Shown here piece by piece: positions 1 through 14,301 of a stretch of DNA of 64,000 bases. Made by a program: the position numbers and the translations under genes. Under the pieces are notes generated by a model. It saw only the letters and a list, made by a program, of their open reading frames with translations. It was not told the DNA's origin and did no database searches. The DNA comes from Buchnera aphidicola (Chaetogeoica yunlongensis) (lineage in GTDB: Bacteria > Pseudomonadota > Gammaproteobacteria > Enterobacterales > Enterobacteriaceae), in assembly GCA_039829965.1 (NCBI GenBank), contig CP139909.1:1-64000 (forward strand), read 5' to 3'. Position 1 is the first letter of the stretch; every line of letters begins with the position of its first letter.

Positions 1-1880
1 ATGTCATCTATATATAATTTTGATGTTATTATAGTTGGTGGAGGACATTCTGGCACAGAAGCAGCTTTAGCTTCTTCTCGAATGGGAAGAAAAACTTTAT
101 TGCTGACTCAAAACATAAATACTATTGGCGCTTTATCTTGTAATCCTTCAATTGGAGGAATAGGTAAAAGTCATTTAGTAAAAGAAATTGATGCTTTAGG
201 TGGAGTTATGGCAAAAGCTATTGATAAATCAGGAATTCAGTTTAAAGTACTAAATTCTAGTAAAGGATTTGCTGTACGTTCTACTAGAGCACAAGCAGAT
301 AGAAAATTATATAGTCAAATGATAAAAAAAACACTTTTATTACAAAAAAAATTATTAGTTTTACAAGAAGATGTTTGTGATATTATTGTAAAAAAATACA
401 AAGTTATAGGTGTTATAACAAAAAAAAAAATAAATTTTTTTCTAGATCTGTTGTACTAACAGTAGGTACTTTTTTAGATGGCAAAATTTATATAGGAAAC
501 AAAATTTTTTCAGGAGGACGTATTGGTGATCATTCTTCTATTAAATTATCAAATCGTCTTAGAGATTTACCGATTAATATTAATAGATTAAAAACTGGAA
601 CACCTCCTCGATTAGACAAAAATACTATTGATTTTTCAAAATTAAAAGCTCAGTATAGTGATAATCCTATACCAGTTTTTTCTTTTACGTGTACCCAAAA
701 AGAACATCCCCGACAAATACCGTGTTATATAACTTCAACTAATGAAAAAACACACGAAATTATTTATAAAAATATTAGTAAAAGTCCTATTTATTCGGGT
801 TTAATAAAGGGAATTGGTCCTCGTTATTGTCCATCTATCGAAGATAAAATCATTCGTTTTTCTGATCGTACATCACATCAGGTATTTTTAGAACCGTCTG
901 GGTTATATGATATTGAAATATATCCAAATGGAATTTCAACAAGTTTACCTGAAGATATTCAATTAAAATTTGTTAATTCTATAGAAGGATTAGAAAAAGC
1001 TAAAATTATTCAACCTGGTTATGCTGTTGAATATGATTATTGTGATCCTCGTTCTTTAAAACTGACCCTAGAATGTAAATTCATTTCCGGATTATTTTTT
1101 GCTGGACAAATTAATGGAACAACAGGTTATGAAGAGGCGGCTGCTCAAGGTATATTAGCAGGTATTAATGCTGCATTATATGCATTTGAGAAAAAAGGTT
1201 GGTATCCAAATAGAAATCAAGCTTATTTAGGTGTTTTAATTGATGATTTATGTATTAAAGGAACAAATGAACCTTATCGAATGTTTACAGCTAGGGCAGA
1301 GTATCGATTAATATTGCGAGAAGATAATGCAGATTTAAGATTAACAAATATTGCAAAAAATTTTGGTTTGATTGATGATTTAAGATGGAATCGTTACAAT
1401 CAAAAATTGCTAAATATAAAAAATGAATCTTGTCGTTTAAACAATTTACCAATTAAATCTAAACTATATCAAATCAATACATTGAATAATTTTTTTGGAA
1501 TTAAAATAAATTCTGAATTTACAGCTAAAAATTTGTTAAAGAGATCGGAAATTAATTATTCTAAACTTGTTTCTTTTGAATATTTTGGTCCAGGAATACA
1601 AGATTCAGAGGCTTCTGAACAAATAGAAATTCAAGAAAAATATCATGGCTATATTGTTCGACAAAAAAAAGAAGTGCAACGTCAATTAAATAATGAGCGT
1701 ACTTTTTTATTAAAGATTAATGATTATAAAAATGTAAAAGGATTATCTAATGAAGTTATTTCAAAATTGAATTTTTATAAACCTCATTCAGTTGGACAAG
1801 CATCTCGTATTTCTGGAATTACACCTGCTGCTATTTCTCTTTTGTTAATACATTTAAAGAAAATATCATCTTTGTTGTAA
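1..1880 (+). CDS. mnmG: tRNA U34 carboxymethylaminomethyl synthase subunit MnmG, split by a frameshift at an A11 tract
   Basis: FAD-binding partner of MnmE (also in this window); together they modify the wobble uridine of tRNAs reading split codon boxes. The first frame (1-459) begins at the ATG at base 1 and carries the dinucleotide-binding [10 protein letters not shown] motif at residues 13-22. From about base 444 to the stop at 1880 the homology continues in another frame ([13 protein letters not shown], later [16 protein letters not shown], ending LKKISSLL). The switch falls at an 11-A run at 420-430; one extra A restores a continuous protein of about 626 residues, close to E. coli's 629. 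Either the gene is newly broken, it is rescued by polymerase slippage, or the run length is misread. The well-conserved downstream half argues for continuing function. Identity is certain; functionality is not. Confidence 0.93.
420..430 (+). repeat. A11 homopolymer at the mnmG frame break
   Basis: Eleven consecutive A residues, followed by T, AAA and a run of seven T. Upstream codons read V-I-T-K-K-K. With a twelfth A the frame continues [13 protein letters not shown], which leads straight into the conserved TVGTFLDGK segment. Confidence 0.9.
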
Positions 1881-2112
1881 TTTTATAAAATATTAAAAAT
1901 TTTAATTTTTAGATAAATATTAAACATATCATTTATTGTATTTTAATATTATTAATATGTTAATAAAATTAACGTTTAAAGATTTTTTTATGTTTAAAAA
2001 TTATTTTTTTATTCTTATAAATATGTTTTATAACTTTTTTATTTAACTTTAAATGTTATTTTGTTTCTTTATTTATTACATTTTTAAATGTATTATTTTT
2101 TATAATAAATAA

Positions 2113-2970
<858 letters not shown>

Positions 2971-3001
2971 TGAAATTAAATAAAAAAAGTTATTTTAATA
3001 A

Positions 3002-3259
<258 letters not shown>

Positions 3260-3320
3260 AATATGTTTATTTTTTTATATTTAAATTTTAAACTAATTAT
3301 CATTAATATATTTATAAAAA

Positions 3321-3353
3321 ATCTTTACGTTATATCTTGAATAACGTAAAGAT
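3321..3353 (+). promoter_or_regulatory. Perfect 13-bp hairpin between atpE and atpF
   Basis: ATCTTTACGTTAT at 3321-3333 is followed by a 7-nt loop and the exact reverse complement ATAACGTAAAGAT at 3341-3353. There is no immediate U-tract (ATATTACTTTAA follows), so it looks more like a 3'-end stabiliser, processing site or partial attenuator within the operon than a full terminator. Subunit c is needed at much higher stoichiometry than its neighbours, which would suit such an element; that role is inferred. Confidence 0.7.
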
Positions 3354-3388
3354 ATATTACTTTAATTTTTGATATAAGGTAAAATAAT

Positions 3389-3859
3389 ATGGATTTTAAT
3401 GCAACAATTATTGGTCAAGCGTTATCTTTTATTTTATTCATATTTTTTTGTATGAAGTATATTTGGCCTACAATAATTTCTAAAATAGAGATTAGACAGA
3501 AAGAAATTCAAGATGAATTATTTTTTGTTCAACAATCAAAAGAAGAGATAAAAAATTATAAAAAAAAAGTAGAATCTGAAATTAAACTTTTGAAGCAAGA
3601 AGCTTCTAATATAATTGACTTAGCTGTACAAGAAAAAATAAAAATTTTAGATAAAGCGCGTTTGAATGCAGAAATAGAAAAAAAAATAATTTTAGATCAA
3701 GCGTATAAAGATATAGAATTAGAATATCAGAAAGTACGTGATGAATTACGTCAAAGAGTGAGTCAAATAGCTATAGATATTTCAAGAAAAATAATAGATT
3801 GTTCTATTCATGAAGTTAAAAAAAATGATACAATTAGTTCGTTGATAGAAAAAATTTAG
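3389..3859 (+). CDS. atpF: ATP synthase Fo subunit b
   Basis: Peripheral-stalk subunit: one N-terminal membrane helix (LSFILFIFFCMKYIWPTI) followed by a long charged coiled coil that dimerises and contacts the delta subunit. The 156 residues equal E. coli's length. It ends 10 bp before atpH, so the two are translated from one operon transcript. The coiled-coil part is lysine-rich, as is general for this genome. Confidence 0.97.
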   Translation: MDFNATIIGQALSFILFIFFCMKYIWPTIISKIEIRQKEIQDELFFVQQSKEEIKNYKKKVESEIKLLKQEASNIIDLAVQEKIKILDKARLNAEIEKKIILDQAYKDIELEYQKVRDELRQRVSQIAIDISRKIIDCSIHEVKKNDTISSLIEKI

Positions 3860-3869
3860 GAATAATTTA

Positions 3870-4409
3870 ATGTTAAAAACGTATGATATAGCTCAATTAT
3901 ATGCTAAGGCTATTTATAAATGTGCTATAGATAATCTTCATTCGTTAGATTCTTGGAAAACAACATTGCATTTTATGGTAAAAATATTAAATCATAAAAA
4001 CGTTAGGAATATACTTGCTCAGTTTCATACTTCAAAACAATTCTCATCTTTTTTGATTAGTAGTTTTTATGGTAAAATAAATAAATATGAAAAAAATTTT
4101 ATTAAAATTATTTCTGAAAACCAACGTTTAATGATATTAGAAATGATATTACAAGAGTTTATAAAACTCTGTCAAGCTCATGAAAAAAAAATTATTGCTA
4201 ATGTTTTTTCAGCATATTCATTAAATGAGATGCAATCAAATCATATTAAAATAATGTTACAAAAAAAATTTAAACAGAAAAAAATTGATATTAAATATAA
4301 TATAGAAAAGTCAATGATAGATGGTTTGATTATACGTATTAACGATAAGATAATTAATGCATCAGTTGATTTTAGACTAAGGCAACTTTTAGAATTTTTA
4401 AAAAATTAA
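3870..4409 (+). CDS. atpH: ATP synthase F1 subunit delta
   Basis: Connects the top of F1 to the b-subunit stalk. The 179 residues compare with 177 in E. coli. The N-terminal helical domain ([18 protein letters not shown]) and the C-terminal segment ([26 protein letters not shown]) follow the family pattern. The middle is divergent, as is usual for this subunit. It sits between atpF (10 bp) and atpA (14 bp). Confidence 0.96.
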   Translation: MLKTYDIAQLYAKAIYKCAIDNLHSLDSWKTTLHFMVKILNHKNVRNILAQFHTSKQFSSFLISSFYGKINKYEKNFIKIISENQRLMILEMILQEFIKLCQAHEKKIIANVFSAYSLNEMQSNHIKIMLQKKFKQKKIDIKYNIEKSMIDGLIIRINDKIINASVDFRLRQLLEFLKN

Positions 4410-4423
4410 AAGATAAATATAAT

Positions 4424-5971
4424 ATGCAATTAAATTCGAATGAAATTTGTGAACTAATAAGTAAAAGGATTGCTCAGTTTAATATTGTTAGTTCTATGTA
4501 TAATGAAGGAAAGGTAATTTCGGTTAGTGATGGTATTATACAAATTTATGGATTATCAGATGTTATGCAGGGAGAAATGTTATTGTTATCTAATGGTAAA
4601 TATGCAATTGCATTAAATTTGGAAAAAAATATAGTTGGAGCAATAGTTATAGGAGAATATCAAGATATTGTTGAAGGTGATTTAGTAAAATGTACAGGTC
4701 GTGTTTTTGAAATACCTGTAGGTTCTAAGTTTTTAGGTAGAGTAGTGAATTCGTTGGGTATGCCAATAGATGGAAAAGGACGAATATATGAGGAAAAATA
4801 TTCACCTATAGAAAGAAACGCACCAGGAGTAATTGATAGGTATGAAATTAATGAGCCATTACAAACTGGATATAAGTCTGTTGATGTCATGGTTCCAATT
4901 GGTAAAGGACAACGTGAATTAATTATTGGAGATCGTCAAACAGGAAAAACTTCTTTAGCTATAGATACTATTATTAATCAGAAAAATTCTAATGTAAAAT
5001 GCATATATGTAGCTATTGGACAAAAACTTTCTACCATAGTCAATTTAGTTAAACAATTAGAAGATAATTATGTATTAAATAATACTATTATAGTTGTAGC
5101 TGCAGCTTCTGAGTCTGCATCTTTACAGTATCTAGCTCCATATTCTGGATGTTCTTTAGGAGAATATTTTCGTGATAAAGGAGAAGACGCATTAATAATA
5201 TATGATGATTTGTCTAAACATGCTATCGCATATAGGCAAATTTCTTTGTTATTAAGGCGTCCGCCGGGTAGGGAAGCATTTCCAGGAGATATTTTTTATT
5301 TGCATTCCAGATTACTAGAACGAGCTTGTAAAGTAAATTTTAATTATTTAAAAAATTTTTCTTGTAATGAAAATAAAGATAAAAATATTACTGGTTCTTT
5401 AACCGCATTACCTATTATCGAAACACAGAATGGAGATGTATCTTCTTTTATACCGACTAATGTTATTTCTATAACAGATGGTCAAATATTTTTAGAATCT
5501 AGTTTATTTAATTCTGGTATTAGACCAGCAATTAATCCAGGTATTTCAGTTTCTCGTGTAGGAGGAGCAGCTCAATGTCAAATTATTCGTAAATTATCTT
5601 CTGGTATTAGGACTTCATTAGCACAATATCAAGAGTTAGTTTCTTTTTCTCAGTTTTCTTCAGAATTGGATGTAGTAACTCGTAATCAATTGATTCATGG
5701 AAAAAAATTAATTGAAATATTAAAACAAAAACAATATCAACCTATGTCTATATCTGAACAGGTGATTATATTAGTTGCTGCTGAAAATAATTTTTTGATG
5801 GATATTCCTATAGAAAAAATTAGTAATTTTGAAAAACTTTTAATAATTTTCTTTAATGAAAATTATAGTGAATTATTTTCTGAAATTAATCATTTTGGAA
5901 GATTTGATTCTATAGTTAACCAAAAATTAGTAAGCATTATTAAAGAATTTAAGTTAGTTAAATCTTGGTAA
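4424..5971 (+). CDS. atpA: ATP synthase F1 subunit alpha
   Basis: Non-catalytic nucleotide-binding subunit of F1. The 515 residues compare with 513 in E. coli. The Walker A motif GDRQTGKTS is present, as are [26 protein letters not shown] and the [14 protein letters not shown] signature. The start ATG at 4424 lies 14 bp after atpH. Upstream and downstream gaps are short, consistent with one operon. Confidence 0.98.
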   Translation: MQLNSNEICELISKRIAQFNIVSSMYNEGKVISVSDGIIQIYGLSDVMQGEMLLLSNGKYAIALNLEKNIVGAIVIGEYQDIVEGDLVKCTGRVFEIPVGSKFLGRVVNSLGMPIDGKGRIYEEKYSPIERNAPGVIDRYEINEPLQTGYKSVDVMVPIGKGQRELIIGDRQTGKTSLAIDTIINQKNSNVKCIYVAIGQKLSTIVNLVKQLEDNYVLNNTIIVVAAASESASLQYLAPYSGCSLGEYFRDKGEDALIIYDDLSKHAIAYRQISLLLRRPPGREAFPGDIFYLHSRLLERACKVNFNYLKNFSCNENKDKNITGSLTALPIIETQNGDVSSFIPTNVISITDGQIFLESSLFNSGIRPAINPGISVSRVGGAAQCQIIRKLSSGIRTSLAQYQELVSFSQFSSELDVVTRNQLIHGKKLIEILKQKQYQPMSISEQVIILVAAENNFLMDIPIEKISNFEKLLIIFFNENYSELFSEINHFGRFDSIVNQKLVSIIKEFKLVKSW

Positions 5972-6007
5972 TATAAAATATAATAGGCTTTTAGGAGAAG
6001 CTTATCT

Positions 6008-6882
6008 ATGACCAGTATTAAAGAAATAAAAAAAAAAATTCATAGTGTTCATAGCACTAAAAAAATAACAAAAGCTATGGAAATGGTCTCAATTGTAAAA
6101 ATGAAAAAAATGAGAGAACGAATTAATACTAGTCTTTCATATTTTAAGGTAATACAAAATATTATTTCTAATATACAGTTAGGAAGTTTAGAATATAATC
6201 ATGCTTATTTAAACAGAGAATTTAAAAATAAAGTGGGTTTTATTGTTGTTTCTACCGATAGGGGTTTATGTAGTAATTTAAATACTTTTTTATTTAAGAA
6301 TGTATTAGAAATGTTAAAAAAAAAAATAATAAAAATATATCTAGTTATTTTTTTATTATAGGTTTAAAAGGATTAATGTTTTTTAAATCTCTTGAATACA
6401 ATGTATTACATAGTATTATTAATTTAAAAGAGAATTTTGAACTATTAGATTTGGTAGAAATGATTGATGAAGTTTTAGAACAATATTTATCTAAAAAAAT
6501 AGATAAAGTATTTCTTGTCTATAATAAATTTAATAACACTATTTGTTACACTCCTATAATTACTCAATTGTTACCTATTCATAAATTAGATTTAAATAAA
6601 AATAAAAAAAAACAAATATGGGATTATATTTATGAATCTAATTCTAAATTATTGTTGGATACTGTTTTAAATCGTTATATTAAATTTAAAATTTATCAAT
6701 CTGTTTTAGAAAATTTACTTTGTGAGCAGGCTGCTCGTATGTTGGCAATGAAAAAAGCAACAGATAATAGCACTGATTTAATAAAGGGATTAGAAATGTA
6801 TTATAATAAAGAACGTCAATCTAGTATTACTCAAGAATTAATTGAAATTGTTTCAGGAGCTTCTGCAGTTTCTTTAAACTAA
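6008..6882 (+). CDS. atpG: ATP synthase F1 subunit gamma, split by a frameshift at an A11 tract
   Basis: Central rotor shaft of F1. The first part (6008-6361) starts MTSIKEIKKKIHSVHSTKKITKAMEM and contains VVSTDRGLCSNLN. It runs out of frame at an 11-A run (6316-6326) and stops at 6361. The rest, in another frame to 6882, carries LKGLMFFKSLEYNV and the conserved C-terminus (EQAARMLAMKKATDN, then QSSITQELIEIVSGASAVSLN). One added A joins them as L-K-K-K-N-N-K-N-I-S-S-Y-F-F-I-I-G-L-K-G, matching E. coli, for about 291 residues. All other F1Fo genes are intact, so an essential gamma is most likely still made through slippage, unless the run length is a sequencing error. Confidence 0.94.
6316..6326 (+). 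repeat. A11 homopolymer at the atpG frame break
   Basis: Eleven A after ATGTT. The in-frame reading gives L-K-K-K-I-I-K and then a stop at 6361. A twelve-A reading gives L-K-K-K-N-N-K and continues into the conserved second half of gamma. Confidence 0.9.
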
Positions 6883-6909
6883 TTCAGTAGCAATTTTCAG
6901 AGGTTTTAA

Positions 6910-8307
<1,398 letters not shown>

Positions 8308-8308
8308 T

Positions 8309-8752
8309 ATGAATTATGATACAGTATGTTTGTTAGATGTTGTAAGTGTTGAAAAAAATATTTTTTCTGGATTAATAAAAAAAATTCAGGTGTCAGGATC
8401 AAAAGGTGAATTGGGAATTTATCCTAAGCATTCTCAATTACTATCTTTACTTAATCCTGGAATGTTATTTATCTTAGATAAGAATGATAATCAACATTTT
8501 TTTTATATTTCAGGAGGTATTATAGAAGTACAACCTATAAGAATTAGTATTTTAGCTGATATAGCTATCTTAGGAATAGATTTAAATATTGATGAAATTT
8601 TAAAAATGAAAAAAAGTATAGAAAATAAGATCAAAAATAACACTTTTAGCCATCGAAAAACAATAATGAAAGATTTGTCTTGCGAATTGGCTAAACTACG
8701 TGTAATTGCTATGATGAATAGTAAAAATAATGTAATTTTAAAAGATAGGTAA
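8309..8752 (+). CDS. atpC: ATP synthase F1 subunit epsilon
   Basis: Rotor subunit that modulates ATPase activity. The ATG at 8309 (MNYDTVCLLDVVSVEKNIFSG) is preferred to the upstream in-frame start at 8276, because family alignment begins here and it follows the atpD stop with one base between. The product is 147 residues (E. coli 139). KIQVSGSKGELGIYPKHSQLL and GGIIEVQPIRISILAD mark the beta-sandwich domain; a C-terminal helical hairpin follows. It is the last gene of the atp operon and is followed by a terminator. Confidence 0.95.
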   Translation: MNYDTVCLLDVVSVEKNIFSGLIKKIQVSGSKGELGIYPKHSQLLSLLNPGMLFILDKNDNQHFFYISGGIIEVQPIRISILADIAILGIDLNIDEILKMKKSIENKIKNNTFSHRKTIMKDLSCELAKLRVIAMMNSKNNVILKDR

Positions 8753-8796
8753 TAAATAATTTTTTGGGATTTTAAATTGTGTTATATTAGTTTAAA

Positions 8797-8846
8797 GCGG
8801 CAGAGAATAGTCGATATTATTGATATTTCTGTCGCATGCTTTTTTA
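8797..8846 (+). terminator. Terminator after the atp operon
   Basis: Stem GCGGCAGA (8797-8804) pairs with TCTGTCGC (8828-8835), with one G-T pair and further A/T pairing inward around one bulge. It is followed by CATGCTTTTTTA. It lies between the convergent atpC and gyrB ends and is unusually GC-rich for this spacer, which supports selection. Confidence 0.7.
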
Positions 8847-8890
8847 TATAAAAAATTATTATTTTTTATATAATATTATTTTTAGTAATT

Positions 8891-11347
<2,457 letters not shown>

Positions 11348-11434
11348 TTATTTTATAGTAATTTTTTTATATTTTTAATTTCGTATATAAATTTTTGTTT
11401 TAAAAATATAGAGTAATCTTTACAAATATAGATT

Positions 11435-12559
11435 TTATAGTTGTAGTGGCATTATAATATAAATTGATTGAGATATAGAATTATTGTTGTTAGTTTGAAT
11501 TTGTATACTTCCTGTAGATTCATTTATTAATAACAGCACTTCGTTTTCTTTTATAATATTTAAAACATCTATTATATAAAAAGCATTTATTGATATTTTT
11601 ATTTTTATATCAGCATGGATTGTATTTAGTATTTCAAATGCTTCTTCATCATGCTGGTTTCTTGTTGTAATGATTAATTCATTGTAGTTATTATTATATA
11701 TATTTACTCCTTTAAATTTTTCGTTGGATAGAATAGCTACTCTGGATAATGCTTCTTTGAACAAAATCGAATTTAAAATTATTTTTTTCTTAGGTTCAGT
11801 GAGTATAATTGAAGTGTAATTTGGAAATTTTTCTATAATGATCTTACTGGTAAAAATTAGATTATTTATTTTTAATTGAAAATAGTTATTACTTATTTTT
11901 ATTATTATGTTTTCGCTAGAATAATTTTTTAATAATTTAATAAGTTCTAACGTTCCTTTTCTAGGTAATATTATTGAAAAAGTATCTTTGTTAATAAATT
12001 TTTTTATTGGAGTTTTACATATAGCTATTCTATAACCATCTGTAGCTACAGCATATAAGTTTTGATTTTTTATTTCAAGTAATAATCCATTTAAAAAATA
12101 TCTTACATCTTGAATAGCCATAGAAAAGTATGTTGAATGTAGAATTTCTTGAAAAATTTTTTGAGGTATTGAAAGAGTTATTTGATGTTCGGATATTTTT
12201 AAGTTTGGAAAATTTATTGGTGGTAATGTTGTCAGTATATATCGACTGGTATTTATAAGGATTTGTAATTTTTCATTAATAAGTTCAACGTATAAATTAC
12301 ATTTTTTGGATAAACTTTTACAAATATCTAGTATTTTTTTTCCTGAAATTGTTATATTTCCTGGTGTTAATATAGAGATATTTTTTGAAATGCTGATTTT
12401 TATTTCTATTTCTGTATTCGTTGATGTTAAAAATAATGTATTGTGATTTGTTTCTAATAGAACATTTTCAAGTATAGGGTGTGTATTATTTCGAGTTAAT
12501 AAATTATTAACTCTTTTCAGTGCTTCAATAAAATATTTGTTTAGTATTATAAATTTCAT
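11435..12559 (-). CDS. dnaN: DNA polymerase III beta subunit (sliding clamp)
   Basis: Ring-shaped processivity clamp that tethers Pol III to DNA. The 374 residues compare with 366 in E. coli. The start [36 protein letters not shown] and the [16 protein letters not shown] segment are typical of domains 1 and 2; the C-terminus ends YIIMPLQL, like the E. coli PMRL end. dnaA would normally lie directly upstream, but none is visible. Confidence 0.97.
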   Translation of the reverse strand: MKFIILNKYFIEALKRVNNLLTRNNTHPILENVLLETNHNTLFLTSTNTEIEIKISISKNISILTPGNITISGKKILDICKSLSKKCNLYVELINEKLQILINTSRYILTTLPPINFPNLKISEHQITLSIPQKIFQEILHSTYFSMAIQDVRYFLNGLLLEIKNQNLYAVATDGYRIAICKTPIKKFINKDTFSIILPRKGTLELIKLLKNYSSENIIIKISNNYFQLKINNLIFTSKIIIEKFPNYTSIILTEPKKKIILNSILFKEALSRVAILSNEKFKGVNIYNNNYNELIITTRNQHDEEAFEILNTIHADIKIKISINAFYIIDVLNIIKENEVLLLINESTGSIQIQTNNNNSISQSIYIIMPLQL

Positions 12560-13561
12560 AAATTTATGATAATAACATTTTAAGTGATTTTTAGAAATTA
12601 TTTTTTGTTATATTTAAAAATTTTTATTTTTTTTTGTATCTTTATATTATGATAATTTAATTTTAATTATTAGATTTATATTTAAAATCGAAAAATTTTT
12701 ATTAATTGGTTTTTTTAATATTATTGTTTGTATTATTTTATTTTAAACAATTAATTAAAAATAATATTTTTATGGTGGATGTAGTTGATAGAGAAAAATA
12801 ATATTTAAAGACTTTTTTAAAATTTATATTATTGTAATGGATTTTTTTTGTAAATAAAATAGTTCTTGTAAAGTTTTATATACTGAATGTATATTAAGTT
12901 TTTTTAAACAAAAATAACAATACAAAATAGTTTTTAGATTTTTAGCAGTGTTATATGTTTAATTTTGTAGTTAGATTTGTTTAGTTGATATTTATAAATT
13001 TTTAATGATTTATGTTTGTTGTTATGTCGGTATTAAGTGTTTTATATATTTTTACTATTTTTTAAAAATTATTTTTGTTTAAAATTATTTTTTAAAAAAA
13101 ATATGTTAGTATTACTAATGCTTTTTATATTAACAAATATTATTTAGTAATTTACTAAAATTTCAATATAGTTATTTTTATTTAATTTTAGTAAAATTTA
13201 TTAGGTAAATTTATACTTATTATTTTTTAGAGATTTTTTTAATATTGTTTTTATTGTGTATTAAATCTTTCAATAAATAGTTATTTTTTGATTTGACGTT
13301 TTTGTTTACATTATAAATAATATTTTTGATGTTAAATGATGAATAGGATTAACTTATTTAAAAATTTTTTATTCAAATTTTTTAATGAGTTATTTATAAA
13401 TCATGAAATCGATATTTATTTTATAAATTGGTTTTGTTAGGATAAAATCATTTAACTTAGAACATTTATATATCTTTTGATCAAAAATTTTATTTTTAAT
13501 TATTTCATATTAAGTTTATTAATTAATATTTTATTTTTAGAGGTTATTAGGATTTAAAAAA
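12560..13561. other. 1-kb A/T-rich spacer where dnaA is expected
   Basis: About 1,000 bp between dnaN (-) and rpmH (+). In E. coli dnaA lies here, upstream of dnaN. I find no open frame of useful length, no trace of the DnaA Walker A motif or its DNA-binding helix on the minus strand, and no recognisable DnaA boxes. Apart from a possible rpmH promoter near 13293, it looks like fully eroded DNA. A dnaA elsewhere in the genome cannot be excluded. Confidence 0.8.
13293..13321 (+). promoter_or_regulatory. Candidate sigma-70 promoter for rpmH-rnpA
   Basis: TTGACG at 13293-13298, a 17-bp spacer, then AATAAT at 13316-13321 (5 of 6 in each box). It lies about 240 bp upstream of rpmH. In DNA this AT-rich -10-like boxes are common, so the TTGACG with correct spacing is the main support. 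Confidence 0.4.
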
Positions 13562-13705
13562 ATGAAGAGAACTTTTCAACCTTCTATATTAAAAAGAAAT
13601 AGATCTCATGGATTTAGAGCAAGAATGAGAACAAAGAATGGTCGTCATATTTTATCTCGACGACGTTCTAAATTAAGATTAAAATTAACTGTTTCTTCTG
13701 ATTAA
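13562..13705 (+). CDS. rpmH: 50S ribosomal protein L34
   Basis: A 47-residue, highly basic protein. It begins [20 protein letters not shown] and continues with [17 protein letters not shown], the standard L34 sequence, and is one residue longer than in E. coli. It is followed 24 bp later by rnpA, the conserved bacterial pair. Confidence 0.97.
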   Translation: MKRTFQPSILKRNRSHGFRARMRTKNGRHILSRRRSKLRLKLTVSSD

Positions 13706-13729
13706 GAACAAAATTTTGGAATATTAGAT

Positions 13730-14074
13730 GTGTTAAATTTTTGTTTTAAAAAAAAAAGTAGATTACTTACTAATTATGATTTTAAATATGTGTTTAAAAA
13801 TCCTAATGTAATAAAGTGTAGTGAAATAATTATTTTAGCAAGAATGAATTCGTTGTCATATTCGCGTTTAGGAATAAGTATTTCTAAAAAACAGATTAAA
13901 TATTCATATCAACGTAATAAGATAAAACGTGTAATTCGAGAAATATTCAGAACTATTCAATATCGGTTGATTAATTCAGACTTTGTAGTTATAACAAAAT
14001 TTAATTTTTTAAAAATGAATTTTAAGTTGTTAGTAAGAAAATTAGAAAATTTATGGTCTTATTATTATCAATAA
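13730..14074 (+). CDS. rnpA: Ribonuclease P protein component
   Basis: Protein cofactor of RNase P, which matures tRNA 5' ends. It has a GTG start at 13730, as in E. coli rnpA, and 114 residues (E. coli 119). The RNR-type motif is present as YQRNKIKRVIREIFR, and the N-terminal LLTNYDFKYVFKNP is typical. yidD, which lies between rnpA and yidC in E. coli, is absent; the 227-bp gap holds nothing recognisable. Confidence 0.95.
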   Translation: MLNFCFKKKSRLLTNYDFKYVFKNPNVIKCSEIIILARMNSLSYSRLGISISKKQIKYSYQRNKIKRVIREIFRTIQYRLINSDFVVITKFNFLKMNFKLLVRKLENLWSYYYQ

Positions 14075-14301
14075 TTTTGTTTTTAATTTTAATAAAATTT
14101 TATTCATTTTGTATTAATATTTTATTTTTCTATTTTCGTTTTATTCTACATATTAATATTATACAATAAATTTTTTATGTTATTTAAAATTGATATAAAA
14201 ATTATGTTTAATAGTAAACCAGATATTGAAATTTTGTCCTTTTCATTTTTTGATTTGGATAATATATTTAAATGAATTAAAGATATAAGAGAATATTAAA
14301 T

